Shown one piece after another: positions 6,602-15,680 of a stretch of DNA of 45,080 nt (within the stretch, counting starts at the first letter, position 1; every line of letters begins with the position of its first letter). The stretch comes from an uncultured Bacteroidales bacterium (GTDB taxonomy: Bacteria; Bacteroidota; Bacteroidia; Bacteroidales; Paludibacteraceae). The notes under the pieces were generated by a model. The model was given only the letters and a program-made list of their open reading frames with translations, did not search any database and was not told the origin of the DNA. The stretch lies in assembly GCA_946059305.1 (NCBI GenBank), contig CAMGMU010000009.1, forward strand, positions 1-45,080, in the 5' to 3' direction. A program made the position numbers and the translations under genes.

Positions 6602-8821
6602 ATGAAACGTTTAGCTATTGCATTATTTACCTTATTACCTCTTGCCACCATGGCAAACGACAGCACAATGAATCGCCTTCAAGCGCGGGCGCAGGAGCTC
6701 ATCCAGCAGATGACGCTCGAAGAGAAATGCGCGCAACTGATGAATTCGACTCCCGGTATCGAACGACTGGGTATTCGTCCGTATGACTATTGGAATGAAG
6801 GTCTTCATGGCGTAGGCAGAAGCGGTCGCGCTACCGTTTATCCTGAGCCCATTGGATTGGGCGCCACTTTCGACCCTGAGTTGGTGGAGCGCATCGGTGA
6901 CGCAGTGGCAGAAGAAGGGCGAGCCAAATATTGCATTGCGCAAAAGCAGGGTAACTACAACCGCTATTCAGGCTTGACCTATTGGTCGCCAAACGTCAAT
7001 ATCTTCCGCGATCCGCGTTGGGGACGCGGCATGGAGACGTATGGCGAGGACCCCTATCTGACCGGACAATTGGGGGTAGCTTATGTGCATGGGTTGCAAG
7101 GCAATGACCCTGTTTATTTGAAAACCTCCGCCTGCGCCAAGCATTTTGCTGTGCATAGCGGTCCGGAATCTACGCGTCATGAGGCCGATATCCATCCCTC
7201 GATGCGCGACCTCTATGAGACGTATCTCCCGGCTTTTCGTACCTTGGTGGAAGGTGGTGTAGAGAGCGTGATGATGGCATACAATGCCGTTAATGAGAGC
7301 CCCTGCTCCAGCAATATCTATCTGATGCATCTCTTGCGCAAGCAATGGGGTTTCAACGGCCATATCGTGTCAGACTGTGGGGCGGTGGATGATATCTATC
7401 AAGGGCATGGCGTGGTGCCGACAGCGGCTGAAGCCAGCGCGTTGGCCATCAAAGCCGGTTTGAACCTCGAGTGTGGCAGCACGTTCCATGCACTCGGCGA
7501 AGCGCTCGAGAAGGGCCTCATTACAGAGCAGGATATCGATAAAGCTCTGCTTCCACTATTGCTCACACGGTTGAAGTTGGGTATCATTGACCAAGATCCT
7601 GCTTGTCCTTACAACAACGTGCCGGAAGAGGTTATTTGCTCCGAAGCGCACACGCAGCTCGCGCTCCGTGCTGCTAAAGAGAGTATGGTTTTGCTGAAAA
7701 ATACCAATGGGCTTTTGCCCCTCCGAAAAGATACCAAGCGCATCTACATTACGGGTGAGGGGGCTACTGAAGTATATAATCTGATGGGTAATTATTATGG
7801 TCTTTCGCCGCGTTATACCTGTTACTTGCAGGGCATCATCAATATGGTTTCCAACGGCACATCCGTGGATTATCGTCCGGGCTGCATGCTTTCTACACCC
7901 AACAGCAACGATATCAATTGGGCTATCGGCGATTCACAAGGCTCAGAAATCACGATTGTGGTGCTTGGCAACAATGGCAATTGCGAAGGTGAAGAGGGAG
8001 AGGCGATTGCCAGCCCGCTTCGTGGTGACAGAGCCCATCTGCGTTTGCCCGAAGCGCAACTGGATTACCTACGTAAGATTCGTGAGGGGAAGAAAGAAGG
8101 GCTTATCCTTGTGCTCACGGGAGGTAGTCCCATCGATATGACTGAACTCTATGATCTTGCCGACGCAATCATCATGACGTGGTATGCAGGTCAGGAGGGC
8201 GGTTTGGCCCTCGGTCAGTTGCTCTTTGGAGATGATAATTTCTCGGGTCGTCTGCCCATTACCTTCCCGCGCGACGTCAACGCATTGCCGCCTTTCGATG
8301 ACTACACCATGCAAGGCCGCACCTATAAATACATGCGCGATAATATCTTCTTCCCCTTCGGTTATGGCCTTACCTACAGCAAGGTGCGCTATTTGGATTG
8401 CGCCATTGCAAATGTCATTAGCAGCGGTCGCGAGAATGTTACCACTGTCAATAACCACAGTCGCGCAAACAAACCCATCGCATTGAAAGCCAAGGATTTG
8501 CAGACCATCACCTGCCACGTGACGCTCCGAAATGAAGGTAAGATGGCAGTGGAAGAAACGCTGCAAGCGTATGTGCGTGTGCCCGGAGCAGATGCACCCC
8601 TTCAGCAACTCGCAGCTTTTGCTCGTTGCCCATTAGCTCCTGGTGAGGAAAAAACCTTCGAAATACGTATCCCAAAGCAGCAGCTCCTTACGGTGAATGC
8701 CAAAGGTGAAAGCGAGCTTCGCAAGGGTGAATATAAACTGACGTTTGCTGCGGCTGCACCCTCTGAGCGCTCTCAAGAATTAGGCGTTGAGCATACCGAC
8801 CTCGCATTTACAATCAAGTAA
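6602..8821 (+). CDS. Glycoside hydrolase family 3 (beta-xylosidase/beta-glucosidase type)
   Basis: 739 residues from the ATG at 6602, chosen because it begins a signal peptide (MKRLAIALFTLLPLATMA); an in-frame ATG at 6521 would overlap the CotH gene by 62 bases. The GH3 N-domain includes YWNEGLHGVGRSG (about 63-75), SPNVNIFRDPRWGRGMETYGEDP (about 129-151), KHFAVHSGPE (180-189) and the nucleophile segment VSDCGA, with Asp about 258. The GH3 C-domain covers about 370-590, with a fibronectin-III-like domain at the end (about 625-735). The WNEGLHGV and KHFAVHSG segments are like those of the xylosidase-type subgroup that releases xylose or arabinose from hemicellulose oligomers; the exact substrate cannot be read. 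It lies 19 bases after CotH on the same strand. Periplasmic or exported. Confidence 0.93.
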   Translation: MKRLAIALFTLLPLATMANDSTMNRLQARAQELIQQMTLEEKCAQLMNSTPGIERLGIRPYDYWNEGLHGVGRSGRATVYPEPIGLGATFDPELVERIGDAVAEEGRAKYCIAQKQGNYNRYSGLTYWSPNVNIFRDPRWGRGMETYGEDPYLTGQLGVAYVHGLQGNDPVYLKTSACAKHFAVHSGPESTRHEADIHPSMRDLYETYLPAFRTLVEGGVESVMMAYNAVNESPCSSNIYLMHLLRKQWGFNGHIVSDCGAVDDIYQGHGVVPTAAEASALAIKAGLNLECGSTFHALGEALEKGLITEQDIDKALLPLLLTRLKLGIIDQDPACPYNNVPEEVICSEAHTQLALRAAKESMVLLKNTNGLLPLRKDTKRIYITGEGATEVYNLMGNYYGLSPRYTCYLQGIINMVSNGTSVDYRPGCMLSTPNSNDINWAIGDSQGSEITIVVLGNNGNCEGEEGEAIASPLRGDRAHLRLPEAQLDYLRKIREGKKEGLILVLTGGSPIDMTELYDLADAIIMTWYAGQEGGLALGQLLFGDDNFSGRLPITFPRDVNALPPFDDYTMQGRTYKYMRDNIFFPFGYGLTYSKVRYLDCAIANVISSGRENVTTVNNHSRANKPIALKAKDLQTITCHVTLRNEGKMAVEETLQAYVRVPGADAPLQQLAAFARCPLAPGEEKTFEIRIPKQQLLTVNAKGESELRKGEYKLTFAAAAPSERSQELGVEHTDLAFTIK

Positions 8822-8841
8822 TATTCTTCTTTTAAATAAAA

Positions 8842-9006
8842 CAACGAGCAAGCTCTATTATTCAACGGGCTACGCCCTATTAAACAAGATTAATTTTGGT
8901 AATAGGCCATAGGCCGTTGTATAATTTTGTTCTTTAAAATAAAACAAGATTTCTCAAGATTTTTCAAGATTTTTTTCTTTAACGAGTAATAGGCCTAAGG
9001 CCGTTG
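8842..9006. repeat. Four palindromic intergenic repeats with covarying stems
   Basis: The gap 8822-9199 holds four copies of a 19-20-bp unit of form TAATAG-[stem]-CGTTG: 8842-8860 and 8863-8882 on the - strand, 8900-8919 and 8987-9006 on the + strand. The flanks are constant while the stem differs between copies yet still pairs (GAGC/GCTC, GGGC/GCCC, GGCC/GGCC with loop ATA, GGCC/GGCC with loop TAA). Between copies three and four lies a short tandem array of CAAGATTTT-type units (8945-8975). No ORF or promoter is evident. The structure-preserving variation points to a functional or mobile hairpin. Confidence 0.85.
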
Positions 9007-9081
9007 TAAAATTTTGAGAAATTTTGTTCGTTTTTTTCGCTCATATGTATGCGAGAGGCGTGTGTTTGTAGCAATATTAAG

Positions 9082-9113
9082 AATCCCCACCGCACGTGCG
9101 ATGGGGATTTTTG
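9082..9113 (+). terminator. Terminator between the GH3 gene and the NigD-like gene
   Basis: AATCCCCA (9082-9089) pairs with TGGGGATT (9102-9109), with CGCACGTGCG between them, followed by TTTTT. The T-run favours + strand use after the GH3 transcript; it may also stop - strand transcription from 9200. Confidence 0.75.
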
Positions 9114-9199
9114 AATTACTTACTTACGAATAGAATTGTTGTGTTTCGATTATTCGGAAAACGCTATAGCGGTTTCATTCATTCACTTTGCAGGATGAT

Positions 9200-9919
9200 T
9201 TATTCTACGGAAGCGGAGTAGGGGAAAGCTTCGCGCTGAATAGACGCATTCTGCGGTTTGGGTTGTGCGTTTGCAAACTCAAACTCATAGGATTTCGGTC
9301 CGGAGAACGACTGCCAACGAATGGTGAGTTTCTGCTTGTCAGAAGCCGATTGCTGCAGCACTTCGCGCACATTGAATGCGATGAGCGCATCGCCCGCAAC
9401 CCCTACTGTATCGCCTTGTGCATCGTGGCGGAGCGTCAACTCGAAGGGGTTATCCGGATTGGTGCCGCTTAGCAGATGGAGATAATGCGTTTTGCCGGGA
9501 GTGCCCCAAAGCGTACGGATGCGGAGCGTGAGATAGCCATCTTCAGCAACTGTCACCCAATCACGCATAATCTCAATAGGGTCTTTCCCATATACTTTGG
9601 CATCATCATCGCCTACCGATGGTTCAACGGTTTTGGTGCGGATGGAATCTATCCAATTGATGCTGACGGTGTTATCCGCTAAGGAAGCGGTGGTGTAATT
9701 CACCAACGCACGCACTTCTTTATCGCCAAAGGGCGACTGCTTCATATTCGTAGGAGTAAGGACAACAGAGTCGTTGAGCTGAAGCACAAACGAATCGGTT
9801 GCTGGTTTTACGGTAACCAATGCTGTAGGATAATACAGCGATGGTTCATCGTTTTTACATGAGGTAAAGGTGGCGGCAAGTGAGAGCACGGCCGCACTTA
9901 ATACAATATACTTTTTCAT
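9200..9919 (-). CDS. NigD-like lipoprotein
   Basis: 239 residues. MKKYIVLSAAVLSLAATFTSCKNDEP has a lipoprotein signal with lipobox FTSC and acylated Cys about 21; acidic residues after the Cys resemble the Bacteroidota lipoprotein export signal for the cell surface. The rest fits the NigD two-domain form, an OB-like N-domain (about 30-125) then a C-terminal beta-sandwich with LTIRWQSF. NigD was named from a bacteriocin-associated operon, but the family's molecular role is unknown. It stands 73 bases beyond the end of the O-antigen ligase gene on the same strand, and I see no clear TAnnTTTG upstream, so it may be read through from that operon. Confidence 0.8.
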   Translation of the reverse strand: MKKYIVLSAAVLSLAATFTSCKNDEPSLYYPTALVTVKPATDSFVLQLNDSVVLTPTNMKQSPFGDKEVRALVNYTTASLADNTVSINWIDSIRTKTVEPSVGDDDAKVYGKDPIEIMRDWVTVAEDGYLTLRIRTLWGTPGKTHYLHLLSGTNPDNPFELTLRHDAQGDTVGVAGDALIAFNVREVLQQSASDKQKLTIRWQSFSGPKSYEFEFANAQPKPQNASIQREAFPYSASVE

Positions 9920-9992
9920 AACAACCTTAGCGATACAAAAAGCATGCCAATCGTATTGCTTGGGTGTATGCTGCTTGTAAAAGTCAGTCTTG

Positions 9993-11408
9993 CTATCTGT
10001 TTCTGCTTTGCAATATTCCGAGTATTCCGAATAGATACAGCCCCTTAGCTATGAAAAGAGGATATTCCAGGAATGATAATACAACAAATAGGAAGAAGAA
10101 TATTGTAAGGGCTATTCTCTGCGATGATGCGCCTTCGGATGTTACCCATTGCGCCTTCTTCGGCAGCATGTAACCCGCCATCGTGAGATAGAGCATAATA
10201 GAAAGCACAAAACCGATTATGCCCGTTTGTGCCCAGTCTGCTATGAACTGATTATGCGGGAGCATTTTGGTGCGATACGGCCAATTCATTACGGTGGCAT
10301 CTTCCGGTATGGTGCCGATATTCGGCCAATAGGAGATGCCGATTGTTTGACTCATTTCTACCGGATTGAGTGCCCCGACACCGCTGCCCAACCAGGGTTT
10401 CTTCTGTACGTACTGCCAGCAGAGTTCGTGCATTAATTTCCGAACAGAGTCAGATTTGAACGACTGTATTTGCGGTTGTAATAGGATGCCGGCTGCAATA
10501 CAGGATAGCGCTACTACGCTGATAACAACCCATCTTGCTGCTGGTTTATGCCATGTGTAAAAAAGGATAGCGCACGGAAGAATAACGAGCGAAAAAATCA
10601 GTCCTATGCGCGATTGAGAAAAGAGTGCGAGGAGTAGAGTGCCTGCATGCAGCAGCCCGAACATGAGTGCCATCGTTTTTCGCTTTGCTCCATGCGATGG
10701 CGCATACGCTATCGCTGCTGTTGCTGCTGTTTGGTTGGCGTTGTGGTTACCCATTTTCTTGAGTGAAGGGAGCATGAGGCAGAGGGCGAGGAAGAGCGGT
10801 AGCAGGTTGTAAGTTGGATGCGTATAGCCGGTATAACCACCTAAAAAGCAGAAGACCACTCGATATACGAGCAAGTCGTTGATGGTGCTTTTTTGAAGAA
10901 ATGGCCATTCCCAAGGCAAAATGCCGAAATGAATACAATTATATACTACGGCTATTAATCCGACAATTACAAATATGCCAGCAGATTGCAAAAACGGACG
11001 AATAATCGTTTGTTTCTCTTCATCTGTAAGTTGAATCATACAACTGTACGAGCACATAACGCATAGGGGCAACATTTCCATCGACATCCCTAATCCGCGT
11101 TGTTTCGCAGCTGACCATATCAGCGATACAAACCACCAACTTACATAGGCAATGCTGACGCCCGTAAGCGCATTCATGCGGAATGCAGGCCTCTCTTTCA
11201 TCAGGTAAAGCAATGCAAACAAAGCACTCAGACCAAACGCCCAGTACAGCGCTATATAGCGCCATAGTGAGCATACAAGGATAGCGCTGAGGGAAAACAC
11301 ATAACCTTGACGAGCATAGTTGCCGCGGCTGAAGGGTGTGCGCACCAAAGCGATAAGCAAGGGCAGAAAAACGAGTATGCCTAAGTTGCTGATGATGGGA
11401 GAAATCAT
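9993..11408 (-). CDS. O-antigen ligase/polymerase-like membrane protein
   Basis: 471 residues from the ATG at 11408, which overlaps the preceding stop as ATGA; another in-frame ATG lies at 11423. About a dozen hydrophobic segments run through the protein. A large external loop toward the C-terminus carries GSGVGALNPVE and MLPHNQFIADWAQTGIIGFV, the Gly-rich and HN-x(n)-G-x-x-G pattern of the Wzy_C/WaaL family that joins O-antigen or other polysaccharide to an acceptor in the periplasm. WaaL ligase and Wzy polymerase share this fold and cannot be told apart here; its position after a GT9 transferase and CDP-glycerol-type transferase, in an operon with LptB and LpxL, favours LPS assembly. Confidence 0.85.
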   Translation of the reverse strand: MISPIISNLGILVFLPLLIALVRTPFSRGNYARQGYVFSLSAILVCSLWRYIALYWAFGLSALFALLYLMKERPAFRMNALTGVSIAYVSWWFVSLIWSAAKQRGLGMSMEMLPLCVMCSYSCMIQLTDEEKQTIIRPFLQSAGIFVIVGLIAVVYNCIHFGILPWEWPFLQKSTINDLLVYRVVFCFLGGYTGYTHPTYNLLPLFLALCLMLPSLKKMGNHNANQTAATAAIAYAPSHGAKRKTMALMFGLLHAGTLLLALFSQSRIGLIFSLVILPCAILFYTWHKPAARWVVISVVALSCIAAGILLQPQIQSFKSDSVRKLMHELCWQYVQKKPWLGSGVGALNPVEMSQTIGISYWPNIGTIPEDATVMNWPYRTKMLPHNQFIADWAQTGIIGFVLSIMLYLTMAGYMLPKKAQWVTSEGASSQRIALTIFFFLFVVLSFLEYPLFIAKGLYLFGILGILQSRNR

Positions 11409-12451
11409 GTAGAAAGAATGCAAGTTCGAAGATAATAATAGAGCATCTTAATTTGCCGAATCGGATAGAAAGGCTTTCGCGGCAGTTTGCCTTTGTAGCG
11501 CGCAATAAAATCATCGATGGCATCGAGCACACGCTCTGAGTTGTGTCCATCACGATGCGCTTCGTGGAAAGCCGTATAGTCGTTGATAGCTTGCATGAGC
11601 GAATCCGGATGCGTGAGCGCCTGCTCAATTGCCGGACCAATCTCATGGGCTTCCTGCACATCAATAAGAAATGGCCCCGGGTGGGTATTGCGGTAGGTAA
11701 CAGCCGGCTTGTTCGTCATCAAATACTCTACAATAAGGCTACTGCTATCGCATAGTAATACGTCGGTCTCGCGAAATGTTCGAATGCCTTCATTGATCCG
11801 GCGGAAGTCGATATTTGGATGCGCTGCTGCCAATTGCTGATATTGCCGGAGAAGGGCAGGCTCATCGAGCTTTGGGTGAAAAGTGATAATCCAGTCCCAA
11901 TCTTTTGTTTCTGCCAAATGCGCAATCACAGGCGCCATCATCCATGCAGATGAGATGCCTTTGGAGAATGTGGGAGCATAGAGAATACATGGGCGAGCTC
12001 GTTCAGGGTCAGGTTGCAGCGGGAAGAAATCGTCTACTTTGCTCCAACCCGTTTCGTAAATCTTAAAGTAGTCATTCTTCAAGCTGAGTTCACTGAAGTA
12101 GGGGGTGCTACTTGGCCCTTGTGTGCAGTAAATATCCCACCATCCGCGTAGCGTAAAATGGTCGTCGATTGCTTCGATTCGCTTTCGCATCGGATAGCCG
12201 TGAAACACTTCTACTTTTACTCCGGGGAAAAATGGATATACCCAATTACCGGGTGCGATTACGGCTATGGGTGCGAACGCTTTTACTTCTCGAAGGGTGC
12301 GCAAGCGTTTTTCATCGACTTGCAGCAAGTCTGGAGATGTCGATTCTATGAACCATGCCGCCTCATCACCTCTCTGACGAATAGCACGTTGGAGGGGACG
12401 GAGGATGCTATATGCGTAGGTATGCGAAACGAATAGAAGATAATGCTTCAT
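11405..12451 (-). CDS. CDP-glycerol glycerophosphotransferase-family protein
   Basis: 348 residues from the ATG at 12451, chosen because it overlaps the preceding stop as ATGA; an upstream extension to 12553 would read inside GT9. Family features are FHGYPMRKR (about 86-94), CILYAPTFSKG (about 155-165), the ITFHPKL segment (about 190), and LLCDSSSLIVEYL (about 230-242) followed by KPAVTYRN. Members transfer glycerol-phosphate from CDP-glycerol, best known in teichoic acid synthesis; in a Gram-negative LPS operon the likely job is adding phosphoglycerol or a related group to the LPS or capsule glycan (inference). No membrane segment is evident, so it should act on the cytoplasmic face. Confidence 0.82.
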   Translation of the reverse strand: MKHYLLFVSHTYAYSILRPLQRAIRQRGDEAAWFIESTSPDLLQVDEKRLRTLREVKAFAPIAVIAPGNWVYPFFPGVKVEVFHGYPMRKRIEAIDDHFTLRGWWDIYCTQGPSSTPYFSELSLKNDYFKIYETGWSKVDDFFPLQPDPERARPCILYAPTFSKGISSAWMMAPVIAHLAETKDWDWIITFHPKLDEPALLRQYQQLAAAHPNIDFRRINEGIRTFRETDVLLCDSSSLIVEYLMTNKPAVTYRNTHPGPFLIDVQEAHEIGPAIEQALTHPDSLMQAINDYTAFHEAHRDGHNSERVLDAIDDFIARYKGKLPRKPFYPIRQIKMLYYYLRTCILST

Positions 12452-13419
12452 ATACTGAGCTTTTGGAGGATTTCTTGTGGTGTGATGGCCTGCATGCAGG
12501 GGTAGTTGCCAAACTGGCATTTGCGATTGCCAAAAACGGAGCAGGGTCTGCAAGGGAGATTGGCTTGAATGCAGTCTGACTCACTCTGTCCGTAGCCGAG
12601 GAATCCGGCAAACGGATGGGTTGCACCCCAGATACTTACTACGCGGGTACCTGCCAGCGAGGCTAGATGCATGTTGGCAGAGTCCATCGTGAGCATCACA
12701 CGCAGTTTGGCTATTGAATGAATCTCTTCGCTCAAACGTCTACCGGGGGTGAAACGCACATTCGGATAGATTGTACTCCATTGGCGCATCTGCTGCTCTT
12801 CTGCAGGGCCACCTCCAAACAAATAAATGGGTTCTTCCTGCTCAGATAATGCGGCAATAACTTCTTCCATCTTATCAAGCGGATATATCTTTCCCTGATG
12901 TTTGGCAAAGGGAGCAATGCCAATTCCTTTTTTATCAGTGTAAGGTGTGGGCTGCCATGATGCTGTTTTGATTTGAAGTTGATGGAGCACATTTGCATAA
13001 CGCTCTGTTGTGTGCAAGAGTGGCATAAGTCGTTTCTTTTTTCCTTGGCAACAAAGCATTCGCTTTTCTCTACGCCCTTTATCAATTACGCTTACGGGAA
13101 TACCCCTTAATATGAAAAAACAACGAAGAATCTTTGTTCGCAACACGTCGTGCATGTCTGCTACGGCATCAAACTCCTTTGCCAGTGCCTCATTATGCAG
13201 CCTTCTTAATCCTATTAATCCATTGTAATTCTTGAGGTTTACACCCCAAATGTGCAGATTCGATGGGGCACTATTGGTTACGAGCTCAGCATTACGATGG
13301 GAAGTAAGAAGTGTAAACGTGCAATCGGGTTGCTCAAGAGCAGCTCCGTACAGCACAGGGAGCAACATGGCAGTGTCGCCCAACGCTGAAAAACGTATGA
13401 CGAGGATATTTTTGGGCAT
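12448..13419 (-). CDS. Glycosyltransferase family 9 (heptosyltransferase type)
   Basis: 323 residues. The start ILVIRFSALGDTAMLLPVL is the GT9/WaaF-type N-terminal motif with the conserved S-A-L-G-D that binds the sugar nucleotide. Further motifs are IGIAPFAKHQGKIYPLDKM (about 165-183), IYLFGGGPAEE, and the C-terminal SANMHLASLAGTRVVSIWGATHP, where MHLA-x-L-G/A-x(n)-WG-x-T-x-P is diagnostic. Members add ADP-heptose or another sugar to the LPS inner core in the cytoplasm. Cysteines near the end (PCRPCSVFG) resemble those at the end of many GT9 proteins. It begins 2 bases after the DUF4254 gene and overlaps the next gene by four bases. Confidence 0.92.
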   Translation of the reverse strand: MPKNILVIRFSALGDTAMLLPVLYGAALEQPDCTFTLLTSHRNAELVTNSAPSNLHIWGVNLKNYNGLIGLRRLHNEALAKEFDAVADMHDVLRTKILRCFFILRGIPVSVIDKGRREKRMLCCQGKKKRLMPLLHTTERYANVLHQLQIKTASWQPTPYTDKKGIGIAPFAKHQGKIYPLDKMEEVIAALSEQEEPIYLFGGGPAEEQQMRQWSTIYPNVRFTPGRRLSEEIHSIAKLRVMLTMDSANMHLASLAGTRVVSIWGATHPFAGFLGYGQSESDCIQANLPCRPCSVFGNRKCQFGNYPCMQAITPQEILQKLSI

Positions 13420-13421
13420 CC

Positions 13422-14027
13422 TTATTTGCGATATAGCACGGGGTTGGTGCTTGCATCGTTGTACATCTTCATCTGCTTATATACGCGCATGATGCGCTTT
13501 CCGCTTGCGTAATCTTTGAGCAAGCAGGATATGGCTTCTGACAAGTCCGAATATTGCTGCAGAAGAACGTGCAGCTTATCTTTGCATTTTTGGATATGTT
13601 CTGCACTGGCATCTATGCGATTCACTTGCTCTTGCATGTGATACATTTTCAGGTGCAAGATACTCAATCGATCAATAGCCCATGCCGGAGATTCGGTATT
13701 GATGGTTGCATCCGGAAGCGGCTTAATACTATGGAATTGTGTCCAAAAATAGGAGTCAATCTGCTCAACCAAATCCGTTCGGTCCTGATTGGATTTGTCA
13801 ATTCTTCGTTTAAGCAAAAGGGCTTCTTGAGGATCAATATCTGGATCACGAATAATGTCTTCCAAATGCCATTGTACGGCATCTATCCAATTCTTTTGAT
13901 AAAGATCATGCTCAATAGTGCCAGCTGGATAAGGGTTATTGCAAGGCTGATTAATGTTGTCAGTAAGATGGTAGTCTTCTACTGATTGATGGAAGATTTG
14001 GTTAGTGGTAAGGATGAAATCAGTCAT
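13422..14027 (-). CDS. DUF4254 protein
   Basis: 201 residues from the ATG at 14027 (MTDFILTTNQIF), which overlaps the acyltransferase stop as ATGA; an ATG 15 bases upstream is possible. Almost wholly alpha-helical and soluble, with no signal peptide or membrane segment. It includes WAIDRLSILHLKMYHM (about 117-132), an I-D-x-L-S-I-L-x-L-K-x-Y-H-M signature of the DUF4254 family. These genes often neighbour GT9 transferases in Bacteroidota, as here, so a link to LPS core synthesis is likely, but no activity has been established. Confidence 0.85.
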   Translation of the reverse strand: MTDFILTTNQIFHQSVEDYHLTDNINQPCNNPYPAGTIEHDLYQKNWIDAVQWHLEDIIRDPDIDPQEALLLKRRIDKSNQDRTDLVEQIDSYFWTQFHSIKPLPDATINTESPAWAIDRLSILHLKMYHMQEQVNRIDASAEHIQKCKDKLHVLLQQYSDLSEAISCLLKDYASGKRIMRVYKQMKMYNDASTNPVLYRK

Positions 14028-14890
14028 TTGTCGTTGTTCCATTTGAATCGGTTATGGCTCCAGAGCCAAATAGATGGTTGTTTAATAATATTTGCTTCGA
14101 GTAGTTTTACATACTCGCGACTTACGAATCCTTCTTCGCAGCATTGCGCGTTGGTTGTGATGGGAAGGAGCCGAATGTTGTAATGTCCGCGTGATGGCAT
14201 TGTGATATCGGCATAATATACGGGGTACGCAAACTTCCGAGCAATTTTTTCGCTGCCAGTAAGAAAAGGTGTGTTATGGCCGAAAAAGTCCGTATAGAAC
14301 TGCAAACTTCTCCACGATGGTTTCTGATCTGCCAACATGCAATAAACCTCTGCTTTGGAGGATTCTTTGCGCAGCCTGACTGCTTCTCGTAGAAGTTTAT
14401 GCATCTCAATTGGTGTGCATCCTCGTTTTTCTCGAATTTGCATCATGATGCAATCTGCAGATTTATTGTCAAGTTTTAGGTAAATAACGTTGGTATGGAT
14501 GCGGTTTCTATCCACTCGTTTGGCTACATCGGCCATCCATTCCCAACACCCCATATGACCTAACATAAAAACGCCACCTTTCTGCTGGAGAAACGCTGCT
14601 TGCGCTTCGTCCAAACCTTCAAACACTACCCGCTCGCGTAGTTCTTCATCGCTTATTCTATACGCATGGATAATTTCTACGCATAAATCAGCAAAATGAT
14701 GATAAAACTGCCTTGCCATCTGTTTGCACGCTGCTTCTGACTTCTCTGGAAAGCAGTAGCGGATATTGCTCATCACCATGCTGCGGCGATAGTGCACAAC
14801 ATAATAGAGCAGGGGATACAATACAAAGGATGCTATCGCGTAGAGTACACGAAGGGGTAAAACGGACAATATGCGAATGGCAATGGACAT
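14024..14890 (-). CDS. LpxL/HtrB-type lipid A acyltransferase
   Basis: 288 residues. The N-terminal ~30 residues are hydrophobic and anchor it to the inner membrane. The catalytic H-x(4)-E is present in LGHMGCWEW (about 109-117). Downstream features include MLADQKPSW, FLTGSEKIARKF, and the C-terminal WLWSHNRFKW, all typical of the lysophospholipid acyltransferase LpxL/LpxM family, which adds secondary acyl chains to lipid A. Neighbours are LptB upstream (10-base gap) and DUF4254 and GT9 downstream, consistent with lipid A maturation in an LPS operon. Whether it acts as LpxL or LpxM cannot be decided from the sequence. Confidence 0.93.
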   Translation of the reverse strand: MSIAIRILSVLPLRVLYAIASFVLYPLLYYVVHYRRSMVMSNIRYCFPEKSEAACKQMARQFYHHFADLCVEIIHAYRISDEELRERVVFEGLDEAQAAFLQQKGGVFMLGHMGCWEWMADVAKRVDRNRIHTNVIYLKLDNKSADCIMMQIREKRGCTPIEMHKLLREAVRLRKESSKAEVYCMLADQKPSWRSLQFYTDFFGHNTPFLTGSEKIARKFAYPVYYADITMPSRGHYNIRLLPITTNAQCCEEGFVSREYVKLLEANIIKQPSIWLWSHNRFKWNNDK

Positions 14891-14900
14891 GAGATAATGG

Positions 14901-15668
14901 TTATTCTAGCTTTGTTTTCTTCTTTAATACGAAATCTCTACCGAGGTAGTTTTTCCGCACAATAGGATTAGACGCCAACTCTTCGGGCGTGCCATGGAAA
15001 AGTATTTTTCCTTCAAAAAGCAGATAAGCACGATCTGTAATTTGCAAGGTTTCATCTACGTTGTGATCCGTGATGAGAATGCCGATATTCTTATCTTTCA
15101 AACGCCATACGACGTCTTGAATTTCCTGTACGGCAATAGGGTCAACGCCGGCAAAGGGTTCGTCGAGCATGACAAAGCGAGGCTCAATAGCTAAGCATCG
15201 AGCAATCTCCGTACGTCGGCGTTCCCCTCCAGAAAGACGATCACCAAGATTCTTCCTCACGTGGGAGAGATTAAATTCACGGATGAGTTGTTCCAGTTTT
15301 TGTGCCTGATATTCTTTGGAAAAATTTGTCATTTCCAATACGGCCTTTAGATTATCTTCAACTGATAGTTTGCGAAACACACTGGCTTCTTGGGGAAGAT
15401 AACCAATTCCCCGCTGTGCACGTTTGTACATGGGAAAACTAGTGATATCTTCTCCATCCAAAAAAATCTTTCCCGCATTGGCCGTTACGAGGCCTGTCGT
15501 CATGTAGAAAGTAGTAGTCTTACCTGCGCCATTCGGCCCAAGTAATCCTACGATTTCGCCTTGATGAACTTCTATGCTTACATCGTTGGCTACTGTTCGT
15601 TTTCCGTATTTCTTCACCAAATGTTCTGTTCGGAGTACGGATGATTCTGTATGTGAATTATCGTTCAC
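14901..15668 (-). CDS. lptB: LPS export ABC transporter ATPase
   Basis: 255 residues. It powers extraction of LPS from the inner membrane by LptB2FG. Walker A is GPNGAGKTT (about 44-52), the Q-loop lies in IGYLPQEASVF, the ABC signature is LSGGERRR (about 145), and Walker B is RFVMLDEPFAGVDP (about 163-176), followed by the H-loop LITDHNVDETL. The QEASVFRKLSVEDN segment is specific to the LptB subfamily. It sits directly before the LpxL-type acyltransferase; lptF, lptG and lptC are not in this window. Confidence 0.95.
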   Translation of the reverse strand: MNDNSHTESSVLRTEHLVKKYGKRTVANDVSIEVHQGEIVGLLGPNGAGKTTTFYMTTGLVTANAGKIFLDGEDITSFPMYKRAQRGIGYLPQEASVFRKLSVEDNLKAVLEMTNFSKEYQAQKLEQLIREFNLSHVRKNLGDRLSGGERRRTEIARCLAIEPRFVMLDEPFAGVDPIAVQEIQDVVWRLKDKNIGILITDHNVDETLQITDRAYLLFEGKILFHGTPEELASNPIVRKNYLGRDFVLKKKTKLE

Positions 15669-15680
15669 TTTAAGTGCTTT

